Below, piece after piece: positions 45,287 through 56,925 of a stretch of DNA of 64,000 bases. How positions within the stretch are numbered: position 1 is the first letter of the stretch; each line of letters begins with the position of its first letter. The stretch is from Polytrichum commune (Eukaryota > Streptophyta > Polytrichopsida > Polytrichales > Polytrichaceae), in NCBI GenBank assembly GCA_950295325.1, contig OX485808.1:11968501-12032500 (forward strand), written 5' to 3'. The position numbers and the translations under genes were made by a program. The notes below the pieces were generated by a model. It saw only the letters and a program-made list of their open reading frames with translations, was not told where the DNA came from and searched no databases.

Positions 45287-45553
45287 ATTTACGAACGCTC
45301 GTTCGTAAATGTGAAATACACCATACTTATACTTTTACGAACATGTGTTCGTAATTGTGTCTATGGAATGCTCTATATTTACGAACGCTCGTTCGTAAAT
45401 ATACGCTACATGTCACGCATATGGAATATCATGATACATGAATAATTAAACCGAACCTATCCCCAAAACTACAGAAACAAACATAAAAAATTACGAACAT
45501 GAAAAATAAATCCAATATACCAAATCACCTGTATTTACGAACGTGCGTTCTTA
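45287..45553. repeat. Palindrome cluster 2: five ACGAACGnnCGTTCGT-type sites
   Basis: Sites lie at 45287-45310, 45333-45355, 45377-45400, 45490-45500 (half) and 45533-45553. Two identical copies have 11-base arms (ATTTACGAACG) around a central CT. Spacing is about 45 bp for the first three. The motif is the same as in cluster 1, more than 3 kb away. Confidence 0.88.
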
Positions 45554-45574
45554 AGGAAAAGTACTTATTTTTTT

Positions 45575-45700
45575 AGAGGACTTTAGAAAATATATGTCAA
45601 TTCAATGAAGAAAAAATGTTGAAAGATGTCAATGTGTAACCAATTCGACTTGTAAACATTAGGATCTTGAACCTATTAAAAACCACCCTTGACACTAGAC
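45575..45700 (+). repeat. Dispersed repeat part B
   Basis: It shares CAATTCAATGAAGAAA, GAAAGATGTCAA and the AACATTAGGATCTTGA phrase with 5160-5420 and 11750-11975. Confidence 0.55.
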
Positions 45701-46139
45701 TTATTTGTAAAGTGAAGGAGATGAAATCATGAGTTTAGTCCCAAGCATTGAGTTCATGAAAATTAACACAAAGTCACCCAAGTTTTTGAGTGCTTCAGTT
45801 ATCATACGCAAGAGTGGTGTTGGGATATTAAAAACTTGCTTTTTAGCTTGTCCTACTAGGATGGGTGGACCAAGCTAGCTTTGCGTAGGTTGGTTAGGAT
45901 TTAGAACAAAAGATCCCATGCGCATACCCTATTTTAGATCCTGATGTTCTTTCAAAATTTGAAAGCTGAAAAAAAAAGTCCTATTTTGAAAGTTTCATCC
46001 AACTTTCAAAATAAGCTCCGATGTACAATAAGCTAATGAGCTCTTAATAGATCTAAGAAAGATCAAGGCCACGGTTTCGACCCTCTTTGAGGGTCTTGAT
46101 GGATAACTCTACTGCCTCCCTTTATTGAATTTTGCTATA

Positions 46140-46519
46140 GCATCATCTAGTTGATTTTCTAAGGTTTGACTAAAGAGTCAAGACCAATCCAATCAATAAT
46201 AAGTGATGGCATTTGCCTTTGCAACAAAAGATGCCCTGTCTCCGCGCACTGTAAGTACATCATCTTCGCATTGGTCCCTGTTTCTAGGGTTAGGGTTTGG
46301 AGCTCACGCGTTTCGCATTCGCTCTCAGTGTTCGGTACTCTGTGTCCGACCAAAACAGAGAGGACACGGATCACTCCCAATAGCATTGCGAAAGTATCGA
46401 ATGCATTCACACAGGAAAAGAGTCGATGCTGCATAGTTTTGCGTAAACAAGATTGATGTTCACGGTGATGTCCTGAAGATGTGTAGGGAGGAAGGGGATG
46501 TATAGGTGGATAGTTTAGG
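46140..46519 (+). promoter_or_regulatory. Probable promoter/5' leader of the 46.5-kb gene
   Basis: The sequence contains TAGGGTTAGGGTTTGG at about 46288-46303, a telo-box-like motif often found in leaders of plant housekeeping genes. Several short upstream ATG frames are present. No TATA box is clear. Confidence 0.35.
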
Positions 46520-49500
46520 ATGCGAATTGAGGCCATGGAGACTCGGAGGAGGATGGTAAGCCTCGTCATTTCCGTATTGGTGATTGCACTCGGGGGATGT
46601 GGAGTGGGAAGAGTTGTGGCGGAATTCGGTGGATATGGCCTGGAAGCAGCTCTGTATCAAGGCATGAAGGATCCATTGGCGGAGAACGATACGTTTCTGA
46701 GCTTATCTCCAGCGCTGAAGCGTCTTCTGTCTCATCCCGCGGGATTTGATGTTGATGCAAAGAGGGAAGCGCTTCTGGCGATGGAATCCTCTACGCTGCT
46801 TAGAGTGAAGCTGGTAGGGTTTAGTGAGGACCGGAGGAGGCTTTCACACTTGGAGTCGCAGCTCACCAAGTACATTGAAGCCTTGAACCAAGACATACAT
46901 GCTAATGTCATTGGGCATGAGCCACATCGGTTGATGGCTAAGACTCGCATTACTCTTGAGGTTGAGAAGGTTTATGATGACCTCGGAGAGAGGATACATG
47001 ATGCAATCGACCAAAACATTCGCAAGGTATTGGAATTAGATGGATGCTCACCTCCTATCATTTTCGTCCTCAGGAATTTCATAACATTTATCGGTATGAC
47101 GAAGAGCTCGTGAATGTGGAAGCTTTGTGCACTTGAATGATGAAGTCTATTCGTGGAGCTTGTAGCTGGCAATTTAGAAGCTTCAGGTCTTCGTGTACAG
47201 AACTCGTTGAATTGTAGAGTGAATCTTTTAGAACTCCATATCAGTATCATGGCCTCCAGAGGCTTTTATTTCATTTTATTTTTATGCTTACATGGGCACA
47301 AGACTAATTAAAGGTCTTTCTTATGGAACTACTTGCGGGTTGTTGCATCGTCTAGTAAGACCTTGATTGTAAAATTCAAGCCAAGTTCTTCAGTCATGAA
47401 GATAATACTGTCTTTGGGTAGAACTTTCATGTTTCGTTATTGAAGCTCTCCATTTCTGATAGCTTAAAGGTCATAAAGGACTTAAGGATGGTTGAAAGTT
47501 CCCATTTAAATTTGGCAATTTCTCACTACAGTTCCTTCTACATCCATGTGCTGAGTGAAACGTTTAGAACTTCGTATCATCATCATGTTAAATCACCAAC
47601 TCCTTTGGTAATCTACCATTGCAGTTGTCAAGAGCTTCCAGAGGCTCTTTTTTCAATGCTTACATATGCACAGGACTAATCATAGTTTTTCTTTATGGAA
47701 ATCTGATCCTTCAAATCTTCTCTTTTGCGGTGTTCCATTGTCTACTAGCGAGATCTTAATTGTGAAATTCAAGCCAAGTTTTTCGGTCACGAAGATGAGA
47801 CTGTCTTTGGGTAGAATTTTCATGTTTTGTTAGTTAGGCTCTCCATTTTCAATGGCTGAAAGGTTATAAAGGTCTGAAGGATGAGTGAAGGCTTCCACTT
47901 CACTTTGGCATTTTCTCACTACAGTTCCTTCTACATTCATCTGCAGAGTGAGGCTTTAAGAACTCCATTTCAGCATCACGAGGTACCTTATGAGGTTGTC
48001 GATGACCTCATCAAAGCGCAGCTGGAAACTCCTCTTTCCTCTTACACCATCTTTCTTCTGAACCTCAAACCCCAAACACAAGGCAAGTATGCCTATGTGT
48101 ACAGCAAGTCGGGGGCCTTCAGTCATCACACGAGATGCCTGGGGACTCTATGGGCAGGGAAGGACCGGTATGTGTGGGTCGATCTTGCTGCAGGACCTGT
48201 TGAATATGGCCCAGCTACATCTGGTGAAGGCTATGTGAAGGGGGAGATGCTTCCACTGGCTTCTTCTTATGGGGCAGGCCAAGAGAATGCATTTGCAGCA
48301 GACTTGGCTTCTCTGGTGTGGAGTGCTGCTCGGATGCTTGTGGCCCCAGCTGTCCGAATTCCTGTCCAATTTGCTGAAGCCTTGGAGGTGAGTTATCTGA
48401 ATCGTATTATGTAAGCTTAGGCAATTGATGCATACACATCTGATTGATGATGGCCCTCTTTAACACTTGAGCCAAAGTTGGGAAGTTAAACTTGGAATGT
48501 TCAGGAGTTTGATACTTGGATTTGACAAGCTTTTATCCAAAGCTTGAATTATTGAGAGCTTGGTCAAGCCTCAAACTCTCATTATTTTGAGCAAAGTGGC
48601 CTTTCTCAAAGTGAGATATGAAGGAGGGAATGGTACTTTTCAGAGAATAATTCACAACAAGCCAACAAATGCTTGAAAGCTTATCAGCTTGGGACCCACA
48701 AAAAAAGAGCTCGAATTCTTGACATTTTTAAGCCACTTCCATGAGGTAGCTTAGGATTTTGAGCAAAGAGCTTGTCACAGTCGGTCTACATGGGATTCAT
48801 GAAGGCACCATCCAAGTGTTACAAATTTGAAGCTCTCAAGTTGAAAGCTCAAGTGTAAAATGGACTAGAGTGAACAAGTGGGAGTTAAAGGCTAATTCCC
48901 GTCAATGGGAAGGTGCATCTCTTCAAGCTCTCAAAACTCGCTAGTGTAAAGGGGGTCTAAGTGCTGAATTATTATCACCTTTGGCCTTGCTGTAGCCAAC
49001 TGACACCATCATGATCTGGCCAGGTGCAATTTATACACATCAAGGGAGGTGTCAATGAAGAGGAGGCTGACTTGAAGGGACTAGATTTCAAGGCCCTGGA
49101 AGCTCAACTTTTGGAGGAGGGTGACGGTCTCTTATTTTCAAAGCAGAATCTGAAGTTCAAGTATGCATCAGTCAAGCTGTCTGAGTGCTCTGAGTGTTCA
49201 TCAGCATTTTCTCGTGCGATCCGCACGTATACTGCTCGCATACTGCTTGACAATTACAGCCTCTTCTTGGATGAGTATCTTGACTCAAAGGAACTACACC
49301 TTTTTCTTAAAGAGTATGGAGAAGAGTTGGCAGATGAAGCTGGTCTCAGTCGTGCAGATGGAATGACTCGGGTGATCCCTGTCTATGTGTGGGACCTGGA
49401 TATTGAGAAGCAGATGCTGTTGGACCGATTCCATCAGGTGGTGGTTCAAATCCCTTTCATTCTGCAATTAGCTGCAAGTGACTCATTACGTTCCAAAACC

Positions 49501-50826
49501 CTATTTCTGTATCGTAAGAATCTGTACATCCATAAGTTTGGGTGATCAAACACTCAGATGATTGTATCGCTGCATCTTTCTTAGGGCCACTTTACATATG
49601 GGTCAAGGGCCATGACCATGAGATTGTAAGGGCCCTTGAAACTCATCCAAAGGCTGTACCATTGGAAATTGATGCCTGGTCATGGGACCTCAAGCTTATC
49701 GTAAAGCCATGTCTGACTTCTCAATCATATGCTATTTTCATACCATCCTATCTATGTGGGTCCTTCTGCATATCAAGTTATAGTAAATCAAGGGTTGTGA
49801 GATTTTGAAGTGTTATGGTGTCCTGGTTTTGTGTTCAACCCACCTTAAAATGGTGACCAGTGGAGGAAATTTGGGAGACCAGGTAACATTATCCACAGGG
49901 TGCCATGTAGGAGTCCATGTAGACCTTTCATTCATTCAAATTTCCTTGCTCCCTTAGGCTCTCAACATCTAGACCTTTTCCACCAATGAGAGATTTTAGA
50001 TTTCCATGGTCAGAGCCCTCAGGTTTGTGTAAATAGTGGCCCTAAGATGATTCAGTGGGATTCAGTTTGTAAATTTTCTGGGTCTTATAACTTAGATCAA
50101 TTTCTCATGTTTGGGGGTTTTGTGCAGATTATGCCTTTCCGAGATATGGTCATTGCAGTCCGAACAGTTATGCAACAAACAGTTATTGAATACAGCTGCA
50201 ATGGGCGGCAGCTGCTAACACCAACTCGGGATCTACAAAGGCCAATTGTAGGTGCTCTACTTCAAAGCTTGTTTGGTGTGACGCCTACCCACCTCACATG
50301 GAGTTCCCACCACAACAGTACTGTGGTGGACTACCGATGGGGGGTAGGAAATACTCCTTTTGGTCCCTTCTCACAGCTATCTAGCCTCTCATTTGCCCAA
50401 CGGGATGCTTCCAAGAGGAACACGATCCTGACGATGTTGAATGAAACGATGTCACATGGACTTGAGCTTCTGCAGCAGATCAAAAACTATGGCGGTGAGA
50501 AGGAGTTTCTGGGCATGAAACAGCACTTGGAGTACACCCAGCGATGGAACCTGCTTGTTTATAAACTGAACAAGGTGATGTCTGCTCTCTCACACTTTGA
50601 GTTTGACAGAGCCCTTTATTTCTTGAGGTCCACGGAGCATGACCTATTTGCTATCCACAGGTTTGCTTATGACTCATCTTTCGAGTTGGAAGCATCCTTG
50701 AAATGTTTTGAGGATGCTCCGTTCCCTTGGATCCCACTCATCCTTGGGTTGGGTGTTGTGGGTGTCTTTGTATATCTCTGGATGAAGCGGGACAAATTAT
50801 TTGTGAATAAGAAGAAACGTTTCTGA
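46520..50826 (+). CDS. Type I membrane protein of the plant At3g28720/At5g58100 (DUF7906-type) group
   Basis: Exons are 46520-47026, 47947-48387, 49024-49437 and 50128-50826. All junctions are phase 0 and GT-AG, giving 686 residues. The ATG at 46535 has a better context (GCCATGG) and may be the real start. A signal peptide (MVSLVISVLVIALGGCG, about residues 12-28) precedes a long lumenal region. Recognisable blocks are ALYQGMKDPLAENDTF, DVDAKREALLAMESS, VIPVYVWDLDIEKQMLLDRF, FRDMVIAVRT, YSCNGRQLLTPTRDLQRP, LTWSSHHNSTVVDY and GNTPFGPFS. A single helix (WIPLILGLGVVGVFVYLW) near the C-terminus is followed by a short cytosolic tail ending NKKKRF. Lysines at -3 and -4 form a dilysine KKxx signal for COPI retrieval to the ER. 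From memory, one Arabidopsis relative (At5g58100, SPOT1) is needed for pollen exine; the molecular function is unknown. The family call is strong; the exact orthologue is not. Confidence 0.92.
47200..47946 (+). repeat. Intron 1 tandem duplication containing pseudo-copies of the exon 2 edge
   Basis: The exon 2 start (AGTGAGGCTTTAAGAACTCC at 47947) and its upstream intron are present in decayed form twice more: AGTGAATCTTTTAGAACTCC at 47218 and AGTGAAACGTTTAGAACTTC at 47554, spacings of 336 and 393 bp. The intervening intron phrases (TTCAAGCCAAGTT, ACTGTCTTTGGGTAGAA, CTCACTACAGTTCCTTCTAC) also repeat. The first copy keeps an AG before the pseudo-exon; the second has CTG instead. Confidence 0.88.
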
Positions 50827-52185
50827 TGTAAAGTTAAGGTTCTTGATGTCACAGATCTCGGTTCTTCACAGATGATCATGATTGTCAATCTTCACACATA
50901 CAGGAAGTTGTTTCCTGTTGAGCTTTCACAATTCCTATTCCCTCAGTCGTTGTCTGATGTTGTCATGCTGCACTTAACTAGAGGACTGTAACATTTGTCT
51001 GCATAATGCCTATTAGAGTATTGTGTTACCAGGTAATCTCTGGAGGAGTCACAGGGTTGACATTATTCTGTTGTTGCCTTCGATACCTATTAGAGTTACC
51101 CTTTAACTCAACAGGAGTTTTGGTTGGGAGTTGGTTGTTTTGCATACAACACCTTCCATGCTTGGTATGTGTTTGGTGCATGCTCGAAGTGTGGAGGTAG
51201 TGTGGAGGTTTGAATGAAGAACATTCTATATGGGTTCATTGAGGATCCAATTCATTGTGGCATGCCACTAGATGGCAAAATGAGTTTGGCTTTAAATGAA
51301 CCAAAGTAGGTTGCTCTTCATTCAAATTTCAACACCACCTCCAAGCATGCACAAGTGGAAAGAAATCATTGATTTGGTGTGCAAAACAGCCAATGGGAAA
51401 TCATAGGAGACCAATTTCTGACCAAAAAGTCCTGTTGAATTAAAGGGTGAGTCTATTAACCCAGACAAAGTGACTTTTTCTTGTGAGGCCAGGATATGAG
51501 ATTTACAGCTTATTAGAGTATCAGCTTATTAGTGTCGCAGCGTATGAGTGTATCAGCTGTTGTTATTGAAATGGAAACCCAAGGTGTTCAGATTTGAAAA
51601 TACAATTCCTCCTCATCCTATCTGAAGTTCCATGAGCAATTATCATGGAGGGTTTCTCAATTGATCAAGCATGATCTAAGAGGTATTGCTTCTACATACT
51701 TAAATCTCCCACAAATCTCTTTCATTGAGCATGACTGCTCTCAAGCTTTCTGCCCTTGGCTCTCAAATTGAAGTGCTTGAACTAGATCGGAACTTGACAT
51801 TTGTGGTGATGGTATTTGATTTCTAGCCAAAGCATTTATGCATTGAAAGCATGCACTTGCCCACATTCAAAATATTGTTCACTGCCACTGGAACCTTCAG
51901 TCTGTCATTGGAGACTTATAAAGATTCTTTCAAAGAAAACAAAATAATGCTGATTGAATGTTCAGAAGTATCACCTTATGTAGTGTGCAAGAATGCAAAT
52001 CATCACTATCAAGTCATCATAAGGTATGGTGGTGTTGTTTGGTTACTTTTCTCAATCAAATACCTATATTTGATTGGTGTGCGATTAGGTGAGGATCAAA
52101 GAACAGATACCTCAAAGACACTTGTTTAATAGAGATTGGACCATGTCTCTTAATATCATTAAGTACTCCACAGTCAATGAATGAA
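50827..52185. other. Downstream region without a gene
   Basis: This holds the 3' flank of the 46.5-kb gene, then intergenic sequence. Phrases near 51180-51290 (GGAGGTAGTGTGGAGGTTTG, GTGGCATGCCA) recur loosely near 52850-52975, a weak local duplication. Confidence 0.4.
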
Positions 52186-52189
52186 AATT

Positions 52190-52385
52190 GACTTTAGAGT
52201 CAGGGATGCCAAAAGGCTAAATGGGATTGAAACCAAAAGGCTAGTTGGGATAGGTTTAAACCAGCTGATTTCCGAGAGTTCCTAGAGTGGTGGAGTGCAG
52301 TAGCCTCCGTGAGGAAAGAGACTGATGTCAACTTGATGATCTGATTGGAAGAAAGAAAGATTGAACACTATTGTTTCATTTAAGA
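52190..52385 (+). repeat. Dispersed repeat C, copy 1
   Basis: The phrases AGAGTGGTGGAGTGCAGTAG, CCTC..GAGG and TTGATGATCTGATTGGAAGA are shared with 53105-53290 and 61075-61225, in the same orientation. No coding frame is present. Confidence 0.6.
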
Positions 52386-52985
52386 ATCAACAAACGTGTA
52401 CTTCCAATAGCCATAACTAAATTGAGAGAGGTCCAATTTTCAATCTGATTTTTTTGTTGATGTTTCATCATGGATTTGCAATAAAGATTTTGAAGACATA
52501 AATCTGATCAGTAGGAGATGGAGTACAAGAAACATCAACTGTATAACACCTGCATACCTTACACAGTGAGTGGTATTGAGTAGCTTTTGAGCTGTAAGTA
52601 GTTTCGTAGTTGTTGCCATATTGTTAACACTTCACCAAATTGGAAGGAAGCTCAATTCTCTTTGTTGACCACCAAACTGTCCACTCACTCCAGATTGCAG
52701 GATTTCCATACTACTTCCTTGCATCTCCAGATGGATAGCTTCAAACTGTCTTCCTCAGAATTGACACACATGTAGTTGTTAAACAGGATCTGCTTTTCAC
52801 AACGATTGCAACACTTATCATACAACACAAGTATTCAGTGCATGCCTGAAGGTAGTGGAGAGGTTTGGACGAAGAAAATCATTGGATCATTTCCTATTTG
52901 GATCATTTCCTATTTGGATCATTGAGAGTTGAACTCATTTTGGCATGCCAAGAGGTGCCAAGTACAAGAGTGGGAGTTTGTCAAA

Positions 52986-53060
52986 CTACACTAAAATTTG
53001 TGTTTAGTGTCACTTAGTGTTTGGAATTAGACAATGCTATAACTAATTATTATATATCTT
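52986..53060. mobile_element. Single end of a CTACACTAAA-type MITE
   Basis: CTACACTAAAATTTGTGTTT followed by AGTGTCACTTAGTGTTTGG resembles the ends of the elements at 32592 and 59656. The opposite end was not found. Confidence 0.45.
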
Positions 53061-53104
53061 GTTCTTTACCAACAAAGGTCAAATTAGTTGTCTGGACATT
53101 ATGA

Positions 53105-53290
53105 AATGAAGTTGATTTTAGAGTTTGGGAAGATGAAAGGTTTATGCGACTAAAGATACATAAGGGTGGTGTCAAACTGGCTAATTCTCTAGAGTGGCAA
53201 AGTTGGTAGCCTCAGTGAGGTAAAGGCTAATAATACCAACTTTGATGGTTTAATTGAAAGAAATACTTGAGACTCCCTAATATTGCCTTC
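53105..53290 (+). repeat. Dispersed repeat C, copy 2
   Basis: It shares CTCTAGAGTGGCAAAGTTGG, TAGCCTCAGTGAGG and TTGAGACTCCCTAATA with the other two copies. Confidence 0.6.
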
Positions 53291-55540
53291 TCAAATAGTG
53301 ATTGAAGTTTATCTCTCATGGGGTATAAGGGACACTCCAAATACAAAGTATACCTCATTTTCAACTACATTATAAGAGCAAATGTGGCATAATCTATTAT
53401 TTCTAGAGATAAGGATAGTTGACCGTCATCCAGTTTCGATGGCAAGTCTGATTTGAGGTGCGGTAAGCAACAATGATCTTGTGGTGGGGTGGTGTCAACT
53501 TTGGTTGCTTTAGGTACAAGTCACATTTGTATGTGAGAAAATCTTTGAGATGGAAGTAATCTATATAGGGGAAGAAACTAGATGGCTTTTCTTGCTAAAG
53601 AGTGCTAGACCCAACTCGTAGCACAAATCTTGAGAATTCTTTTACATAAAACAATTTGACATAAACCATACTACAAAAGGAGCTCGTGAGGCTTAAAAGA
53701 GTGGACTTTATCACGATGTTGGGACTTGTTGACATGAGTGGTAAGTTGGGGTCCATGTGAACTGGCCCTAATTAAGTTAGCTCAATCCAAAACTAGGTCT
53801 TAAGTGATCTTATACATTCTAGATGAGTAGATGAACAACGAAGTGATCATTGGCGTTCCATTATCTTGACACAAATGTCAAGAAACTACAAGTGTAATCT
53901 ACAAATGGATAAAAGAGGCTCAATGGTGAGAGGAAGATCATTGGTTTATGTGATCACTTCCTTCTCTAAGGTTGGATGGAGTGTCTCTCTCTCCCTCTCT
54001 TCCACTTTGGCCTCCATAATCGTGGCATGCTTCCATAAGCTATACACCGGTGTTTGTCCACCGCAGATTCCTCCACTTCGGTGACGACAACATCAACCCA
54101 GAAATGCTCCAGGGATTCTAAGCTCATTCCTCGGCTCTTGGGGTACAGCTCCCGCACATTGTATTCTTGTCACTGAGGCAGGTTTTAATACACCGGCGAT
54201 ACACCACCGAGAGTGCATTGATGTGCTTTCACCTGTGTTCCTTTGATTTTTAAAATCATGTTTATGAATTTACTTGCTACATTCGAGCCACGGAGCTTGC
54301 CACACATCAAATCAAAGCCATTCTGATCTCCCCAGGCCATCATCACTGGGAATCAGGTTAAGTGATTGAAAACTAGCCGCATCCAGCAGCAATCCTCATC
54401 GCTCAGGACTCTTCTATGACAAAGGCAGTCAACACAATCACTCAGGCTAATTCAAAAACACTAAGTTATTTACGCAAGAATCCATCCCATCGAACAATTG
54501 GAGTCCTCACCTGCGAGCAAATTACTGGTGCATGTCACAAAAATATGTGGCACATGTATATGTTAGCAAAGTGTGCCATAGCCATTATGCCAGAAAACTC
54601 GGCACACCATGAAATTTGTGGCAGAAACCCTAAATTCCACTGGATGTTACTAATCAGTGTGCTTTCGTTCAGTGGGCCTTGAGAATATAATTATGAGATG
54701 CATAAACCTTCCGTTGGGAAACTTAGATTTAGGTTGAGCTCCAAGCATCTCATAGTTATATTCTTAGGGTTCACAATTGCTTAGTAATGTTATGTAATAC
54801 ATATTTGTTCTTGTTATTTGAATTTTTTCATCTTATTTTTCCAACTTAGCATGAAGATTCTTGGGCTCATTGAGTGGTCATTGATATGTGCAGTTAGGTT
54901 GGCCCATGCTAATTTATCAACATTCCGCATTATTTTGAATATTTACTATTGAGGGAACAAAATACATGAGTTGATTTTATCTATTGTGGTTGCTATACAT
55001 ACAAATAAACAAGGTTATAAGTTTTTGTCATTTAATTTTGACCCAAGGTAATTTCCATGGGTAAAGAGGCAACCGAAGGCAATCTAGTTGCACGTATCAA
55101 TGTACAAGGGCTATGCCTACTTGAGGCATGGAATTTAGATGTCAATGCTTAAAAACACGTGAAGAACACCTTTAGACAATTATTGTTGCAAAGTTTCACA
55201 AAAATATGTTCGCCTATTTGTAGTTCACCTTTACTTGATGGCTAAGGCTTAGATGAATGAGGGTAGGGGAGGATAAGGGTAATATACTCTAGGAAAGTCA
55301 TCCTCTTCTCCGATCCTAGAACTCCACCTCATGTGCCAAATGGTTATGAACCAAATCATTTGGTCCAACATACCAAAATAATCTCACAAACAACCAAAAG
55401 TAAAAGTAAAACAAATAAAATCCTTCAATTCAATAATATTGTAGCAGGGGGAGCACCTTTGGGGAGCACCTTTGGGGAACACATACGTGCCTTAGAGTTC
55501 CAACACAACAATAATATGGACACCCATATTTGAGTGGTAT
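53291..55540. other. No gene recognised; one hairpin
   Basis: Open frames here (53866-54084, 54416-54682) lack family resemblance. A hairpin with 20-base arms, GAATATAATTATGAGATGC at about 54683-54701 against 54745-54764, spans about 83 bases and has a loop of about 43 bases. Confidence 0.4.
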
Positions 55541-55544
55541 GTGA

Positions 55545-55830
55545 TTAGGTGTGGATCTAGAAATGCACACCAAAAAGATACGTGTTTAAAAGAGATTGTA
55601 CTGCACATATGCTAGCCATTCTAGGTTTAATAATCAAAATGATTTGGGGGGACTTACTACATGACCACTCAATGAGCCCAAGAATCTTCACTTTGAGAAT
55701 GAAGAAGACATTCATGCGAGCTTCATAAAAACATGTGAGACAAATAGCTACTGGGGCATGATTTGGATTTGCCAATCATCTTGCACTAATTGGGTGTTTC
55801 ATATGCTACGAGAAGTGGGTGCAGAGCTAA
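55545..55830 (+). repeat. Dispersed repeat part A, longest copy
   Basis: It contains the phrases ACACCAAAAAGATACGTGTT, AATAATCAAAATGATTTGGG and CTTGCACTAATTGGGTGTTT, shared with 33340-33640 and 4990-5160. Confidence 0.6.
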
Positions 55831-55959
55831 AAGTATCCGAATACTAATCACATGTCTACCTTTTAGTATTCGTCACGATTTCACACTTGCCGACTGCAGA
55901 AATAGAGAATATAGGAATCTGCAACACAGCGTCCGGGAAGATTTTTGGACATAATTGGT

Positions 55960-56110
55960 CAATATTCCAGGTTTTCAAGTCCAACCGGTTACATGTTGTG
56001 ATCTTTCGGTATTTCTTTGTTGAATTGAGATATATTCCATAGATTCTTCTAAAATGATGGGTAAATCTTCTGAAGTCTTGAACATCAACTGGTCCATCTG
56101 TAAGTAGCGG
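55960..56110 (-). repeat. Dispersed repeat part B, reversed
   Basis: The reverse complement shares GAAATACCGAAAGATCACAA-like and TTCAAGACTTCAGAAGAT-like phrases with 5160-5420. It follows part A but in the opposite orientation, unlike the 5-kb copy, so the two parts can move or be rearranged separately. Confidence 0.5.
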
Positions 56111-56510
56111 TCGGTTCTCTCCGTTCATTGCTGCCACATGTATTCTTATTGATGGTGGTTCAGGCGGATGGATTGTCCCGTATTGTTTACACGGCGCCTT
56201 CAGAGTGCGTTGATTGTTAGGATTCGGGAGGCATTCTTGCACGACTATACTTGAACAGGATCTGTTCTATAGTGCGTACCTTTGATCTGTGTTCTCAAAT
56301 ACAGACAAGACCTTCATCCCGGACGATGAGATATGGCTCTCCGTCCTGAGCGAGAGAACTGCCAACGGATTTCTGCAGATTGTGGGGTTTACTTCTCTCT
56401 GTGTGTTTCCAGTGTGCTTGATGACCGTCCTGCCTGCCTGTTCCGCAGGCGGTTGATGGGCGGAGAGCGTTCTGACGGGTCTCTGTTTGGATACAAAGCT
56501 ACATTATTGT

Positions 56511-56925
56511 TGTTCACTTTTCCCGTGGAATCTGTTGCAATTTTAGTCAAGTCGCCGTCAAATATGGCTTCAAAGTTCACTGTTTAGAGTCCAATTTTGA
56601 AGAGTTTCACTGAATAAGCATGATATGAGAATCTTATAATTTTGCCAGAGACGAATGGGGAGTGATTGTGGTATGTTTCCAGAGGTGAATGATTTATTTG
56701 GGTCCCAAAAATATTGGATCCAAAGTTATAATATTTGTCGTTCATTTTTCTCGTGGAGTCGCCTGCAATTTTACCCAAGTCGCTGTCACATGCCGCTGAG
56801 TCAAAGTTCACTATTTAGAGGGATTTGAAGAGTTTCATTGAATAAGCTTTTCATGAAAATCTTATAATTTCCCAGGGATGAATGGGGCGTGATTGTGGTC
56901 AGTTTCAAGAGATGAATGAGGTATG
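56511..56925. repeat. Tandem duplication, about 185-bp blocks
   Basis: About 56515-56695 and 56735-56920 align in order: GTTCACTTTTCCCGTGGAAT / GTTCATTTTTCTCGTGGAGT, TCAAAGTTCACTGTTTAGAG / TCAAAGTTCACTATTTAGAG, GAATGGGGAGTGATTGTGGT / GAATGGGGCGTGATTGTGGT. Neither copy encodes a persistent frame. Confidence 0.85.

Noticed and set aside
49542-49808. Possible extra exon in the 46.5-kb gene
   Set aside because: The open frame begins at a usable AG but in phase 1, while the flanking exons join in phase 0 to give DRFHQ-IMPFRDMV, the continuity expected of the family.
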